A stretch of 64,000 nucleotides of DNA from Chamaea fasciata. Lineage: Eukaryota > Chordata > Aves > Passeriformes > Sylviidae. Shown here in pieces: positions 34,444-47,700 of the stretch. The first letter of the stretch is position 1. Each line of letters begins with the position of its first letter. The stretch spans positions 1 through 64,000 of the forward strand of contig JARCOQ010000198.1 of the NCBI GenBank assembly GCA_029207755.1, in the 5' to 3' direction. The position numbers and the translations under genes were made by a program. The notes below the pieces were generated by a model. The model saw nothing but the letters and a program-made list of their open reading frames with translations. It was not told where the DNA came from and did not search any database.

Positions 34444-37400
34444 GACATCAGGCACCTGGGCAGCTGACTTTACTTACCCCTGGAAACAGGCCATCATTTG
34501 TGCCAAACTCCCTCTGCTGGGCACCCGCCTCCGGCCACCTACAATCCCGAACGGAACAGGATTTCTTCCAGATGCAAGCAGCCACAAGCTGGAAGCCTGG
34601 CTTCCCTTGGAGGGCCAAAGGCCTCCTACAAACTGACATCAGGCACCTGGGCAGCTGACTTTACTTACCCCTGGAAACAGGCCATCCTTTCTGACCAACT
34701 CCCTCTGCCGGGCACCTGGCCTCGGCCACCTACAATCTTGAACGGAATAGGATTTTTTCCAGATGGAAGCTGCATTGAACAGGAAGAGTAGCATCACTTG
34801 GAGAGCCAAAGGCCTGCTACAAACTGACATCAGGCACCTGGGCAGCTGACTTTACTTACCCCTGGAAACAGGTTCTCATTTGTGCCCAACTCCCACATCC
34901 GGGCACCAGGCCTCGGTCACCTACGATCCCAAACGGAACAGGATTTCTTCCAGATGCAAGCTGCCACAAGCTGGAAGCCTGGCTTCCCATGGAGGGCCAA
35001 AGGCCTACTACAAACTGACATCAGGCACCTGGGCAGCTGACTTTACTTACCCCTGGAAACAGGCCATCCTTTTTTCCCAACTCCTGCAGCAGGGCACCTG
35101 GCCTCGGCCACCTACAATCCCAAACGGAACAGGATTTCTTCAAGATGCAAGCTGCCACAAGCTGGAAGCCTGGGCTTCCCATGGAGGGCCAAAGGCCTGC
35201 TACAAACTGATTCAAGGCACCTGGGCAGCTGACTTTACTTACCCCTGGAAACAGGCCATCATTTGTGCCCAACTCCCTCTCCAGGGCACCTGGCCTCGGC
35301 CACCTTCAATCCCGAATGGAACAGGATTTCTCCAGATGCAAGCTGCCACAAACTGGTAGACTTGCTTCCCTTGGATGGCCAAAGGCCTCCTACAAACTGA
35401 CATCAGGCACCTGGGCAGCTGACTTACTAACCCTTGGAAACAGGCCATCATTTGTTCCCTACTCCCTCAGCAGGGCGACCCGGCTCCGGACACCTACAAT
35501 CCCGAACGATACAGGATTTCTTCCAGATGCAAGCTGCCACAAGCTGGAAGCCTGGCTTCCCTTGGAGGGCCAAAGTCCTCCTACAAACTGACATCAGGCA
35601 CCTGGGCAGCTAACTTTACTTACCCTGGAAACCAGGCCATCCTTTGTTCCCAACTCCCTCTGCCGGGCACCTGGCCTCGGCCACCTTCAATCCCGAATGG
35701 AACAGATTTCTTCCAGATGCAAGCTGCCACAAACTGGTAGACTTGCTTCCCTTGGATGGCCAAAGGCCTCCTACAAACTGACATCAGGCACCTGGGCAGC
35801 TGACTTTACTAACCCTTGGAAACAGGCCATCATTTGTTCCTACTCCCTCAGCAGGGCACCCGGCTCCGGACACCTACAATCCCGAACGAAACAGGATTTC
35901 TTCCAGATGTAAGCTGCCACAAGCTGGAAGCCTGGCTTCCCTTGGAGAGCCAAAGGCCTCCTACAAACTGACATCAGGCACCTGGGCAGCTGACTTTACT
36001 TAGCCCTGGAAACAGGCCATCATTTGTGCCCAATTTCCTCTGCCGGCACCTGGCCTCGGCCACCTACAATCCCGAACGGAACAGGATTTCTTCCAGATGC
36101 AAGCTGCCACAAGCTGGAAGCCTGGCTTCCCCATGGAGGGCCAAAGGCCTTCTACAAACTGACATCAGGCACCTGGGCAGCTAACTTTACTTCCCCCTGG
36201 AAACAGGCCCATCCTTTGTGCCCAACTCCCTCTGCCAAGGCACCTGGCCTCGGCCACCTACATTGCCGAGCAGAACAGCATTTCTTCAAGATGCAAGCTG
36301 CCACAAACTGGAAGACTTGCTTCTCTTGGAGGGCCAAAGGCCTCCTACAAACTGAAACCAGGCACCTGGGCAGCTAACTTTACTTACCCCTGGAAACAGG
36401 CCATCCATTGTTCCCAACTCCCTCTGCCGGGCACCTGGCCTCGGCCACCTACAATCCCGAACGGAACAGCATTTCTTCCAGATGCAAGCTGCCACAAGCT
36501 GGAAGCCAGGCTTCCCATGGAGGGCCAAAGGCCTGCTACAAACTGATTCAAGGCACCTGGGCAGCTGACTTTACTTACCCCTGGAAACAGGCCATCATTT
36601 GTGCCCAACTCCCTCTGCCGGGCACCTGGCCTCGGCCACCTTCAATCCCGAATGGAACAGGATTTCTTCCAGATGCAAGCTGCCACAAACTGGTAGACTT
36701 GCTTCCCTTGGATGGCCAAAGGCCTCCTACAAACTGACATCAGGCACCTGGGCAGCTGACTTTACTAACCCTTGGAAACAGGCCATCATTTGTTCCCTAC
36801 TCCCTCAGCAGGGCACCCGGCTCCGGACACCTACAATCCCGAACGAAACAGGATTTCTTCCAGATGCAAGCTGCCACAAGCTGGAAGCCTGGGCTTCCCA
36901 TGGAGGGCCAAAGTCCTCCTACAACTGACATCAGGCACCAGGGCAGCTGACTTTACTTACCTTTGGAAATAGGCCATCATTTGTGCCCAATTTCCTCTGC
37001 TGGGCACGTGGCTCCGGCCACCTACAATCCCGAACGGAACAGGATTTCTTCCAGATGCAAGCTGCCACAAGCCTGGAAGCCTGGCTTCCCTTGGAGGGCC
37101 AAAGGCCTCCTACAAACTGACATCAGGCACCTGGGCAGCTGACTTTACTTACCCCTGGAAACAGGCCATCCTTTCTGACCAACTCCCTCTGCCGGGCACC
37201 TGGCCTCGGCCACCTACAATCTTGAACGGAATAGGATTTTTTCCAGATGGAAGCTGCATTGAACAGGAGACTAGCATCACTTGAGAGCCCAAAGGCCTGC
37301 TACAAACTGACATCAGGCACCTGGGCAGCTGACTTTACTTACCCCTGGAAACAGGCCATCATTTGTGCCCAACTCCCTCTGCCGGGCACCAGGCCTCGGC

Positions 37401-37499
37401 CACCTACAATCCCAAACGGAACAGGATTTCTTCCAGATGCAAGCTGCCACAAGCTAGCAGCCAGTCTTCCCATGGAGGGCCAAAGGCCTCCTACAAACT
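34444..37499. repeat. Core unit 3, 16 monomers, with many single-base indels
   Basis: Order: L-C'-H-Q-R-B-R'-B'-S-G-T-R-B-J-C-F; 3056 bp. It has the same order as core unit 6 (41700-44755). From about 35168 the copy accumulates one-base insertions and deletions absent from its relatives, yet the total still equals 16 x 191 because they cancel. Confidence 0.85.
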
Positions 37500-38110
37500 G
37501 ACATCAGGCACCTGGGCAGCTGACTTTACTTACCCCTGGAAAAAGGCCATCATTTGTGCCAAACTCCCTCTGCTGGGCACCCGGCTCCGGCCACCTACAA
37601 TCCCGAACGGAACAGGATTTCTTCCAGATGCAAGCTGCCACAAGCTGGAAGCCTGGCTTCCCTTGGAGGGCCAAAGGCCTCCTACAAACTGACATCAGGC
37701 ACCTGGGCAGCTGACTTACTTACCCCTGGAAACAGGCCATCCTTTCTGACCAACTCCCTCTGCCGGGCACCTGGCCTCGGCCACCTACAATCTTGAACGG
37801 AATAGGATTTTTTCAGATGGAAGCTGCATTGAACAGGAAGAGTAGCATCACTTGGAGAGCCAAAGGCCTGTTACAAACTGACATCAGGCACCTGGGCAGC
37901 TGACTTTACTTACCCCTGGAAACAGGTTCTCATTTGTGCCCAACTCCCACATCACGGGCACCAGGCCTCGGTCACCTACGATCCCAAACAGACAGGATTT
38001 CTTCCAGATGCAAGCTGCCACAAGCTGGAAGCCTGGCTTCCCATGGAGGGCCAAAGGCCTACTACAAACTGACATCAGGCACCTGGGCAGCTGACTTTAC
38101 TTACCCTGGA
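35168..38110. other. Suspected low-quality consensus segment
   Basis: About two dozen single-base indels cluster here and are rare elsewhere. Examples: GCCTGGGCTTCCC at 35172, GATTTCTCCAG at 35331, GCTGACTTACTAAC at 35424, CAGGGCGACCCGG at 35477, ACCCTGGAAACCAGGCC at 35624-35634, AACAGATTTC at 35705, TGTTCCTACTCC at 35838, CTGCCGGCACC at 36045, TTCCCCATGG at 36130, CAGGCCCATCC at 36209, GCCAAGGCACC at 36237, CTACAACTGAC at 36923, AAGCCTGGAAGCC at 37074, ACAGGAGACTAG at 37267, TTGAGAGCCCAAAGG at 37284, CATCACGGGCACC at 37953, AACAGACAGG at 37990 and CTTACCCTGG at 38103. Most fall in short homopolymers, as long-read consensus errors do. A truly decayed segment is less likely because substitutions are not raised in the same way. 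Confidence 0.75.
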
Positions 38111-39024
38111 AACAGGCCATCCTTTGTTCCCAACTCCTGCAGCAGGGCACCTGGCCTCGGCCACCTACAATCCCAAACGGAACAGGATTTCTTCAAGATG
38201 CAAGCTGCCACAAGCTGGAAGCCTGGCTTCCCATGGAGGGCCAAAGGCCTGCTACAAACTGATTCAAGGCACCTGGGCAGCTGACTTTACTAACCCCTGG
38301 AAACAGGCCATCATTTGTGCCCAACTCCCTCTGCCGGGCACCTGGCCTCGGCCACCTTCAATCCCGAATGGAACAGGATTTCTTCCAGATGCAAGCTGCC
38401 ACAAACTGGTAGACTTGCTTCCCTTGGATGGCCAAAGGCCTCCTACAAACTGACATCAGGCACCTGGGCAGCTGACTTTACTAACCCTTGGAAACAGGCC
38501 ATCATTTGTTCCCTACTCCCTCAGCAGGGCACCCGGCTCCGGACACCTACAATCCCGAACGAAACAGGATTTCTTCCAGATGCAAGCTGCCACAAGCTGG
38601 AAGCCTGGCTTCCCTTGGAGGGCCAAAGTCCTCCTACAAACTGACATCAGGCACCTGGGCAGCTAACTTTACTTACCCCTGGAAACAGGCCATCCTTTGT
38701 TCCCAACTCCCTTAGCCGGACACCAGGCCTCGGCCACGTACGATCCCAAACGGAACAGGATTTCTTCCAGATGCAAGCTGCCACAAACTGGAAGCCTGGC
38801 TGCTCTTTGAGGGCCAATGGCCTCCTACAAACTGACATCAGGCACCTGGGCAGCTGACTTTACTTACCCCTGGAAATAGGCCATCATTTGTGCCCAACTC
38901 CCTCTGCCGGGCACCAGGCCTCGGCCACCTACAATCCCAAACGGAACAGGATTTCTTCCAGATGCAAGCTGACACAAGCTAGCAGCCAGTCTTCCCATGG
39001 AGGGCCAAAGGCCTCCTACAAACT
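37500..39024. repeat. Core unit 4, 8 monomers (shortest)
   Basis: Order: L-C'-H-Q-R-B-E-F'; 1525 bp, three bases short of 8 x 191 because of indels near 37714-38103. The direct B-to-E step at about 38643 is seen only here. It would arise from a 12-mer (B-R'-B'-S-G-E-F') by loss of the four monomers R'-B'-S-G. It carries CCTGTTACAAAC and CCAAACAGACAGG, linking it to core units 2 and 9. Confidence 0.85.
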
Positions 39025-41699
39025 GACATCAGGCACCTGGGCAGCTGACTTTACTTACCCCTGGAAACAGGCCATCATTTGTGCCAAACTCCCTCTGCTG
39101 GGCACCCGGCTCCGGCCACCTACAATCCCGAACGGAACAGGATTTCTTCCAGATGCAAGCTGCCACAAGCTGGAAGCCTGGCTTCCCTTGGAGGGCCAAA
39201 GGCCTCCTACAAACTGACATCAGGCACCTGGGCAGCTGACTTTACTTACCCCTGGAAACAGGCCATCCTTTCTGACCAACTCCCTCTGCCGGGCACCTGG
39301 CCTCGGCCACCTACAATCTTGAACGGAATAGGATTTTTTCCAGATGGAAGCTGCATTGAACAGGAAGAGTAGCATCACTTGGAGAGCCAAAGGCCTGCTA
39401 CAAACTGACATCAGGCACCTGGGCAGCTGACTTTACTTACCCCTGGAAACAGGTTCTCATTTGTGCCCAACTCCCACATCCGGGCACCAGGCCTCGGTCA
39501 CCTACGATCCCAAACGGAACAGGATTTCTTCCAGATGCAAGCTGCCACAAGCTGGAAGCCTGGCTTCCCATGGAGGGCCAAAGGCCTACTACAAACTGAC
39601 ATCAGGCACCTGGGCAGCTGACTTTACTTACCCCTGGAAACAGGCCATCCTTTTTTCCCAACTCCTGCAGCAGGGCACCTGGCCTCGGCCACCTACAATC
39701 CCAAACGGAACAGGATTTCTTCAAGATGCAAGCTGCCACAAGCTGGAAGCCTGGCTTCCCATGGAGGGCCAAAGGCCTGCTACAAACTGATTCAAGGCAC
39801 CTGGGCAGCTGACTTTACTTACCCCTGGAAACAGGCCATCATTTGTGCCCAACTCCCTCTGCCGGGCACCTGGCCTCGGCCACCTTCAATCCCGAATGGA
39901 ACAGGATTTCTTCCAGATGCAAGCTGCCACAAACTGGTAGACTTGCTTCCCTTGGATGGCCAAAGGCCTCCTACAAACTGACATCAGGCACCTGGGCAGC
40001 TGACTTTACTAACCCTTGGAAACAGGCCCATCATTTGTTCCCTACTCCCTCAGCAGGGCACCCGGCTCCGGACACCTACAATCCCGAACGAAACAGGATT
40101 TCTTCCAGATGCAAGCTGCCACAAGCTGGAAGCCTGGCTTCCCTTGGAGGGCCAAAGTCCTCCTACAAACTGACATCAGGCACCTGGGCAGCTGACTTTA
40201 CTTACCTTTGGAAATAGGCCATCATTTGTGCCCAATTTCCTCTGCTGGGCACGTGGCTCCGGCCACCTACAATCCCGAACGGAACAGGATTTCTTCCAGA
40301 TGCAAGCTGCCACAAGCTGGAAGCCTGGCTTCCCTTGGAGGGCCAAAGGCCTCCTACAAACTGACATCAGGCACCTGGGCAGCTGACTTTACTTACCCCT
40401 GGAAACAGGCCATCCTTTCTGACCAACTCCCTCTGCCGGGCACCTGGCCTCGGCCACCTACAATCTTGAACGGAATAGGATTTTTTCCAGATGGAAGCTG
40501 CATTGAACAGGAAGACTAGCATCACTTGGAGAGCCAAAGGCCTGCTACAAACTGACATCAGGCACCTGGGCAGCTGACTTTACTTACCCCTGGAAACAGG
40601 CCATCATTTGTGCCCAACTCCCTCTGCCGGGCACCAGGCCTCGGCCACCTTCAATCCCGAATGGAACAGGATTTCTTCCAGATGCAAGCTGCCACAAACT
40701 GGTAGACTTGCTTCCCTTGGATGGCCAAAGGCCTCCTACAAACTGACATCAGGCACCTGGGCAGCTGACTTTACTAACCCTTGGAAACAGGCCATCATTT
40801 GTTCCCTACTCCCTCAGCAGGGCACCCGGCTCCGGACACCTACAATCCCGAACGAAACAGGATTTCTTCCAGATGTAAGCTGCCACAAGCTGGAAGCCTG
40901 GCTTCCCTTGGAGAGCCAAAGGCCTCCTACAAACTGATATCAGGCACCTGGGCAGCTGACTTTACTTAGCCCTGGAAACAGGCCATCATTTGTGCCCAAT
41001 TTCCTCTGCCGGGCACCTGGCCTCGGCCACCTACAATCCCGAACGGAACAGGATTTCTTCCAGATGCAAGCTGCCACAAGCTGGAAGCCTGGCTTCCCAT
41101 GGAGGGCCAAAGGCCTTCTACAAACTGACATCAGGCACCTGGGCAGCTAACTTTACTTCCCCCTGGAAACAGGCCATCCTTTGTGCCCAACTCCCTCTGC
41201 CAGGCACCTGGCCTCGGCCACCTACATTCCCGAGCAGAACAGCATTTCTTCAAGATGCAAGCTGCCACAAACTGGAAGACTTGCTTCTCTTGGAGGGCCA
41301 AAGGCCTCCTACAAACTGACATCAGGCACCTGGGCAGCTAACTTTACTTACCCCTGGAAACAGGCCATCCTTTGTTCCCAACTCCCTTAGCCGGACACCA
41401 GGCCTCGGCCACGTACGATCCCAAACGGAACAGGATTTCTTCCAGATGCAAGCTGCCACAAACTGGAAGCCTGGCTGCTCTTTGAGGGCCAATGGCCTCC
41501 TACAAACTGACATCAGGCACCTGGGCAGCTGACTTTACTTACCCCTGGAAATAGGCCATCATTTGTGCCCAACTCCCTCTGCCGGGCACCAGGCCTCGGC
41601 CACCTACAATCCCAAACGGAACAGGATTTCTTCCAGATGCAAGCTGACACAAGCTAGCAGCCAGTCTTCCCATGGAGGGCCAAAGGCCTCCTACAAACT
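39025..41699. repeat. Core unit 5, 14 monomers, containing a mosaic monomer
   Basis: Order: L-C'-H-Q-R-B-J-C-(F/R mosaic)-B'-S-G-E-F'; 2675 bp. One extra C at 40027 (CAGGCCCATC) makes it a base longer than 14 x 191. The mosaic monomer at 40554-40744 replaces what should be F and leads into B' instead of L. Confidence 0.85.
40554..40744. repeat. Mosaic monomer F/R
   Basis: The left part has the F/P marker GGGCACCAGGCC (40630-40640). The right part has the R markers CCTTCAATCCCGAATGG, CTGGTAGACTTGC and TTGGATGGCC. The switch must lie between about 40636 and 40651, inside GGCCTCGGCCACCT, which both parents share. The marker combination was seen only here. Confidence 0.85.
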
Positions 41700-44600
41700 G
41701 ACATCAGGCACCTGGGCAGCTGACTTTACTTACCCCTGGAAAAAGGCCATCATTTGTGCCAAACTCCCTCTGCTGGGCACCCGGCTCCGGCCACCTACAA
41801 TCCCGAACGGAACAGGATTTCTTCCAGATGCAAGCTGCCACAAGCTGGAAGCCTGGCTTCCCTTGGAGGGCCAAAGGCCTCCTACAAACTGACATCAGGC
41901 ACCTGGGCAGCTGACTTTACTTACCCCTGGAAACAGGCCATCCTTTCTGACCAACTCCCTCTGCCGGGCACCTGGCCTCGGCCACCTACAATCTTGAACG
42001 GAATAGGATTTTTTCCAGATGGAAGCTGCATTGAACAGGAAGAGTAGCATCACTTGGAGAGCCAAAGGCCTGCTACAAACTGACATCAGGCACCTGGGCA
42101 GCTGACTTTACTTACCCCTGGAAACAGGTTCTCATTTGTGCCCAACTCCCACATCCGGGCACCAGGCCTCGGTCACCTACGATCCCAAACGGAACAGGAT
42201 TTCTTCCAGATGCAAGCTGCCACAAGCTGGAAGCCTGGCTTCCCATGGAGGGCCAAAGGCCTACTACAAACTGACATCAGGCACCTGGGCAGCTGACTTT
42301 ACTTACCCCTGGAAACAGGCCATCCTTTTTTCCCAACTCCTGCAGCAGGGCACCTGGCCTCGGCCACCTACAATCCCAAACGGAACAGGATTTCTTCAAG
42401 ATGCAAGCTGCCACAAGCTGGAAGCCTGGCTTCCCATGGAGGGCCAAAGGCCTGCTACAAACTGATTCAAGGCACCTGGGCAGCTGACTTTACTTACCCC
42501 TGGAAACAGGCCATCATTTGTGCCCAACTCCCTCTCCAGGGCACCTGGCCTCGGCCACCTTCAATCCCGAATGGAACAGGATTTCTTCCAGATGCAAGCT
42601 GCCACAAACTGGTAGACTTGCTTCCCTTGGATGGCCAAAGGCCTCCTACAAACTGACATCAGGCACCTGGGCAGCTGACTTTACTAACCCTTGGAAACAG
42701 GCCATCATTTGTTCCCTACTCCCTCAGCAGGGCACCCGGCTCCGGACACCTACAATCCCGAACGAAACAGGATTTCTTCCAGATGCAAGCTGCCACAAGC
42801 TGGAAGCCTGGCTTCCCTTGGAGGGCCAAAGTCCTCCTACAAACTGACATCAGGCACCTGGGCAGCTAACTTTACTTACCCCTGGAAACAGGCCATCCTT
42901 TGTTCCCAACTCCCTCTGCCGGGCACCTGGCCTCGGCCACCTTCAATCCCGAATGGAACAGGATTTCTTCCAGATGCAAGCTGCCACAAACTGGTAGACT
43001 TGCTTCCCTTGGATGGCCAAAGGCCTCCTACAAACTGACATCAGGCACCTGGGCAGCTGACTTTACTAACCCTTGGAAACAGGCCATCATTTGTTCCCTA
43101 CTCCCTCAGCAGGGCACCCGGCTCCGGACACCTACAATCCCGAACGAAACAGGATTTCTTCCAGATGTAAGCTGCCACAAGCTGGAAGCCTGGCTTCCCT
43201 TGGAGAGCCAAAGGCCTCCTACAAACTGACATCAGGCACCTGGGCAGCTGACTTTACTTAGCCCTGGAAACAGGCCATCATTTGTGCCCAATTTCCTCTG
43301 CCGGGCACCTGGCCTCGGCCACCTACAATCCCGAACGGAACAGGATTTCTTCCAGATGCAAGCTGCCACAAGCTGGAAGCCTGGCTTCCCATGGAGGGCC
43401 AAAGGCCTTCTACAAACTGACATCAGGCACCTGGGCAGCTAACTTTACTTCCCCCTGGAAACAGGCCATCCTTTGTGCCCAACTCCCTCTGCCAGGCACC
43501 TGGCCTCGGCCACCTACATTGCCGAGCAGAACAGCATTTCTTCAAGATGCAAGCTGCCACAAACTGGAAGACTTGCTTCTCTTGGAGGGCCAAAGGCCTC
43601 CTACAAACTGAAACCAGGCACCTGGGCAGCTAACTTTACTTACCCCTGGAAACAGGCCATCCATTGTTCCCAACTCCCTCTGCCGGGCACCTGGCCTCGG
43701 CCACCTACAATCCCGAACGGAACAGCATTTCTTCCAGATGCAAGCTGCCACAAGCTGGAAGCCAGGCTTCCCATGGAGGGCCAAAGGCCTGCTACAAACT
43801 GATTCAAGGCACCTGGGCAGCTGACTTTACTAACCCCTGGAAACAGGCCATCATTTGTGCCCAACTCCCTCTGCCGGGCACCTGGCCTCGGCCACCTTCA
43901 ATCCCGAATGGAACAGGATTTCTTCCAGATGCAAGCTGCCACAAACTGGTAGACTTGCTTCCCTTGGATGGCCAAAGGCCTCCTACAAACTGACATCAGG
44001 CACCTGGGCAGCTGACTTTACTAACCCTTGGAAACAGGCCATCATTTGTTCCCTACTCCCTCAGCAGGGCACCCGGCTCCGGACACCTACAATCCCGAAC
44101 GAAACAGGATTTCTTCCAGATGCAAGCTGCCACAAGCTGGAAGCCTGGCTTCCCTTGGAGGGCCAAAGTCCTCCTTCAAACTGACATCAGGCACCTGGGC
44201 AGCTGACTTTACTTACCTTTGGAAATAGGCCATCATTTGTGCCCAATTTCCTCTGCTGGGCACGTGGCTCCGGCCACCTACAATCCCGAACGGAACAGGA
44301 TTTCTTCCAGATGCAAGCTGCCACAAGCTGGAAGCCTGGCATCCCTTGGAGGGCCAAAGGCCTCCTACAAACTGACATCAGGCACCTGGGCAGCTGACTT
44401 TACTTACCCCTGGAAACAGGCCATCCTTTCTGACCAACTCCCTCTGCCGGGCACCTGGCCTCGGCCACCTACAATCTTGAACGGAATAGGATTTTTTCCA
44501 GATGGAAGCTGCATTGAACAGGAAGACTAGCATCACTTGGAGAGCCAAAGGCCTGCTACAAACTGACATCAGGCACCTGGGCAGCTGACTTTACTTACCC

Positions 44601-44755
44601 CTGGAAACAGGCCATCATTTGTGCCCAACTCCCTCTGCCGGGCACCAGGCCTCGGCCACCTACAATCCCAAACGGAACAGGATTTCTTCCAGATGCAAGC
44701 TGCCACAAGCTAGCAGCCAGTCTTCCCATGGAGGGCCAAAGGCCTCCTACAAACT
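41700..44755. repeat. Core unit 6, 16 monomers
   Basis: Order: L-C'-H-Q-R-B-R'-B'-S-G-T-R-B-J-C-F; 3056 bp or exactly 16 x 191. It is the clean counterpart of core unit 3. Its part from 42136 to about 43850 also matches 29341 to about 31010 at an offset of 12,795 (67 x 191 minus 2). The final B has the variant CTCCTTCAAACTG near 44174. Confidence 0.88.
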
Positions 44756-47700
44756 GACATCAGGCACCTGGGCAGCTGACTTTACTTACCCCTGGAAAAA
44801 GGCCATCATTTGTGCCAAACTCCCTCTGCTGGGCACCCGGCTCCGGCCACCTACAATCCCGAACGGAACAGGATTTCTTCCAGATGCAAGCTGCCACAAG
44901 CTGGAAGCCTGGCTTCCCTTGGAGGGCCAAAGGCCTCCTACAAACTGACATCAGGCACCTGGGCAGCTGACTTTACTTACCCCTGGAAACAGGCCATCCT
45001 TTCTGACCTACTCCCTCTGCCGGGCACCTGGCCTCGGCCACCTACAATCTTGAACGGAATAGGATTTTTTCCAGATGGAAGCTGCATTGAACAGGAAGAG
45101 TAGCATCACTTGGAGAGCCAAAGGCCTGCTACAAACTGACATCAGGCACCTGGGCAGCTGACTTTACTTACCCCTGGAAACAGGTTCTCATTTGTGCCCA
45201 ACTCCCACATCCGGGCACCAGGCCTCGGTCACCTACGATCCCAAACGGAACAGGATTTCTTCCAGATGCAAGCTGCCACAAGCTGGAAGCCTTGCTTCCC
45301 ATGGAGGGCCAAAGGCCTACTACAAACTGACATCAGGCACCTGGGCAGCTGACTTTACTTACCCCTGGAAACAGGCCATCCTTTGTTCCCAACTCCTGCA
45401 GCAGGGCACCTGGCCTCGGCCACCTACAATCCCAAACGGAACAGGATTTCTTCAAGATGCAAGCTGCCACAAGCTGGAAGCCTGGCTTCCCATGGAGGGC
45501 CAAAGGCCTGCTACAAACTGATTCAAGGCACCTGGGCAGCTGACTTTACTAACCCCTGGAAACAGGCCATCATTTGTGCCCAACTCCCTCTGCAGGGCAC
45601 CTGGCCTCGGCCACCTTCAATCCCGAATGGAACAGGATTTCTTCCAGATGCAAGCTGCCACAAACTGGTAGACTTGCTTCCCTTGGATGGCCAAAGGCCT
45701 CCTACAAACTGACATCAGGCACCTGGGCAGCTGACTTTACTAACCCTTGGAAACAGGCCATCATTTGTTCCCTACTCCCTCAGCAGGGCACCCGGCTCCG
45801 GACACCTACAATCCCGAACGAAACAGGATTTCTTCCAGATGTAAGCTGCCACAAGCTGGAAGCCTGGCTTCCCTTGGAGAGCCAAAGGCCTCCTACAAAC
45901 TGACATCAGGCACCTGGGCAGCTGACTTTACTTAGCCCTGCAAACAGGCCATCATTTGTGCCCAATTTCCTCTGCCGGGCACCTGGCCTCGGCCACCTAC
46001 AATCCCGAACGGAACAGGATTTCTTCCAGATGCAAGCTGCCACAAGCTGGAAGCCTGGCTTCCCATGGAGGGCCAAAGGCCTTCTACAAACTGACATCAG
46101 GCACCTGGGCAGCTAACTTTACTTCCCCCTGGAAACAGGCCATCCTTTGTGCCCAACTCCCTCTGCCAGGCACCTGGCCTCGGCCACCTACATTCCCGAG
46201 CAGAACAGCATTTCTTCAAGATGCAAGCTGCCACAAACTGGAAGACTTGCTTCTCTTGGAGGGCCAAAGGCCTCCTACAAACTGAAACCAGGCACCTGGG
46301 CAGCTAACTTTACTTACCCCTGGAAACAGGCAATCCATTGTTCCCAACTCCCTCTGCCGGGCACCTGGCCTCGGCCACCTACAATCCCGAACGGAACAGC
46401 ATTTCTTCCAGATGCAAGCTGCCACAAGCTGGAAGCCAGGCTTCCCATGGAGGGCCAAAGGCCTGCTACAAACTGATTCAAGGCACCTGGGCAGCTGACT
46501 TTACTAACCCCTGGAAACAGGCCATCATTTGTGCCCAACTCCCTCTGCCGGGCACCTGGCCTCGGCCACCTTCAATCCCGAATGGAACAGGATTTCTTCC
46601 AGATGCAAGCTGCCACAAACTGGTAGACTTGCTTCCCTTGGATGGCCAAAGGCCTCCTACAAACTGACATCAGGCACCTGGGCAGCTGACTTTACTAACC
46701 CTTGGAAACAGGCCATCATTTGTTCCCTACTCCCTCAGCAGGGCACCCGGCTCCGGACACCTACAATCCCGAACGAAACAGGATTTCTTCCAGATGCAAG
46801 CTGCCACAAGCTGGAAGCCTGGCTTCCCTTGGAGGGCCAAAGTCCTCCTACAAACTGACATCAGGCACCTGGGCAGCTAACTTTACTTACCCCTGGAAAC
46901 AGGCCATCCTTTGTTCCCAACTCCCTCTGCCGGGCACCTGGCCTCGGCCACCTACAATCCCGAACGGAACAGGATTTCTTCCAGATGCAAGCTGCCACAA
47001 ACTGGAAGACTAGCTTCCCTTGCAGGGCTAAAGGCCTGCTACAAACTGACATCAGGCACCTGGGCAGCTGACTTTACTTACCCCTGGAAACAGGCCATCT
47101 TTGTGCCCAACTCCCTCTGCCGGGCACCTGGCCTCGGCCACCTACAATCCCGAAGGGAACAGGATTTCTTCCAGATGCAAGCTGCCACAAACTGGAAGAC
47201 TAGTTTACCTTGAAGGGCCAAAGGCCTCCTACAAACTGACATCAGGCACCTGGGCAGCTGACTTTACTTAGCCCTGGAAACAGGCCATCATTTGTGCCCA
47301 ACTCCCTCTGCCGGGCACCAGGCCTCGGCCACCTACAATCCCAAACGGAACAGGATTTCTTCCAGATGCAAGCTGCCACAAGCTGGAAGCCTGGCTTCCC
47401 ATGGAGGGCCAAAGGCCTACTACAAACTGACATCAGGCACCTGGGCAGCTGACTTTACTTACCTCTGGAAACAGGCCATCCTTTGTTCCCAACTCCCTCT
47501 GCCGGGCACCCGGCCTCGGCCACCTACAATCCCGAACGGAACAGCATTTCTTCCAGATGCAAGCTGCCGCAAGCTGGAAGCCAGGCTTCCCATGGAGGGC
47601 CAAAGGCCTGCTAAAAACTGACATCAGACACCTGGGCAGCTGACTTTACTTACCCCTGGAAATAGGCCATCATTTGTGCCCAACTCCCTCTGCTGGGCAC

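Noticed and set aside
35168..38110. An older, naturally decayed segment of the array
   Set aside because: Decay should raise substitutions, especially at CpG, along with indels. Here the excess is almost only single-base indels in short runs, in otherwise near-identical monomers, so consensus error fits better.
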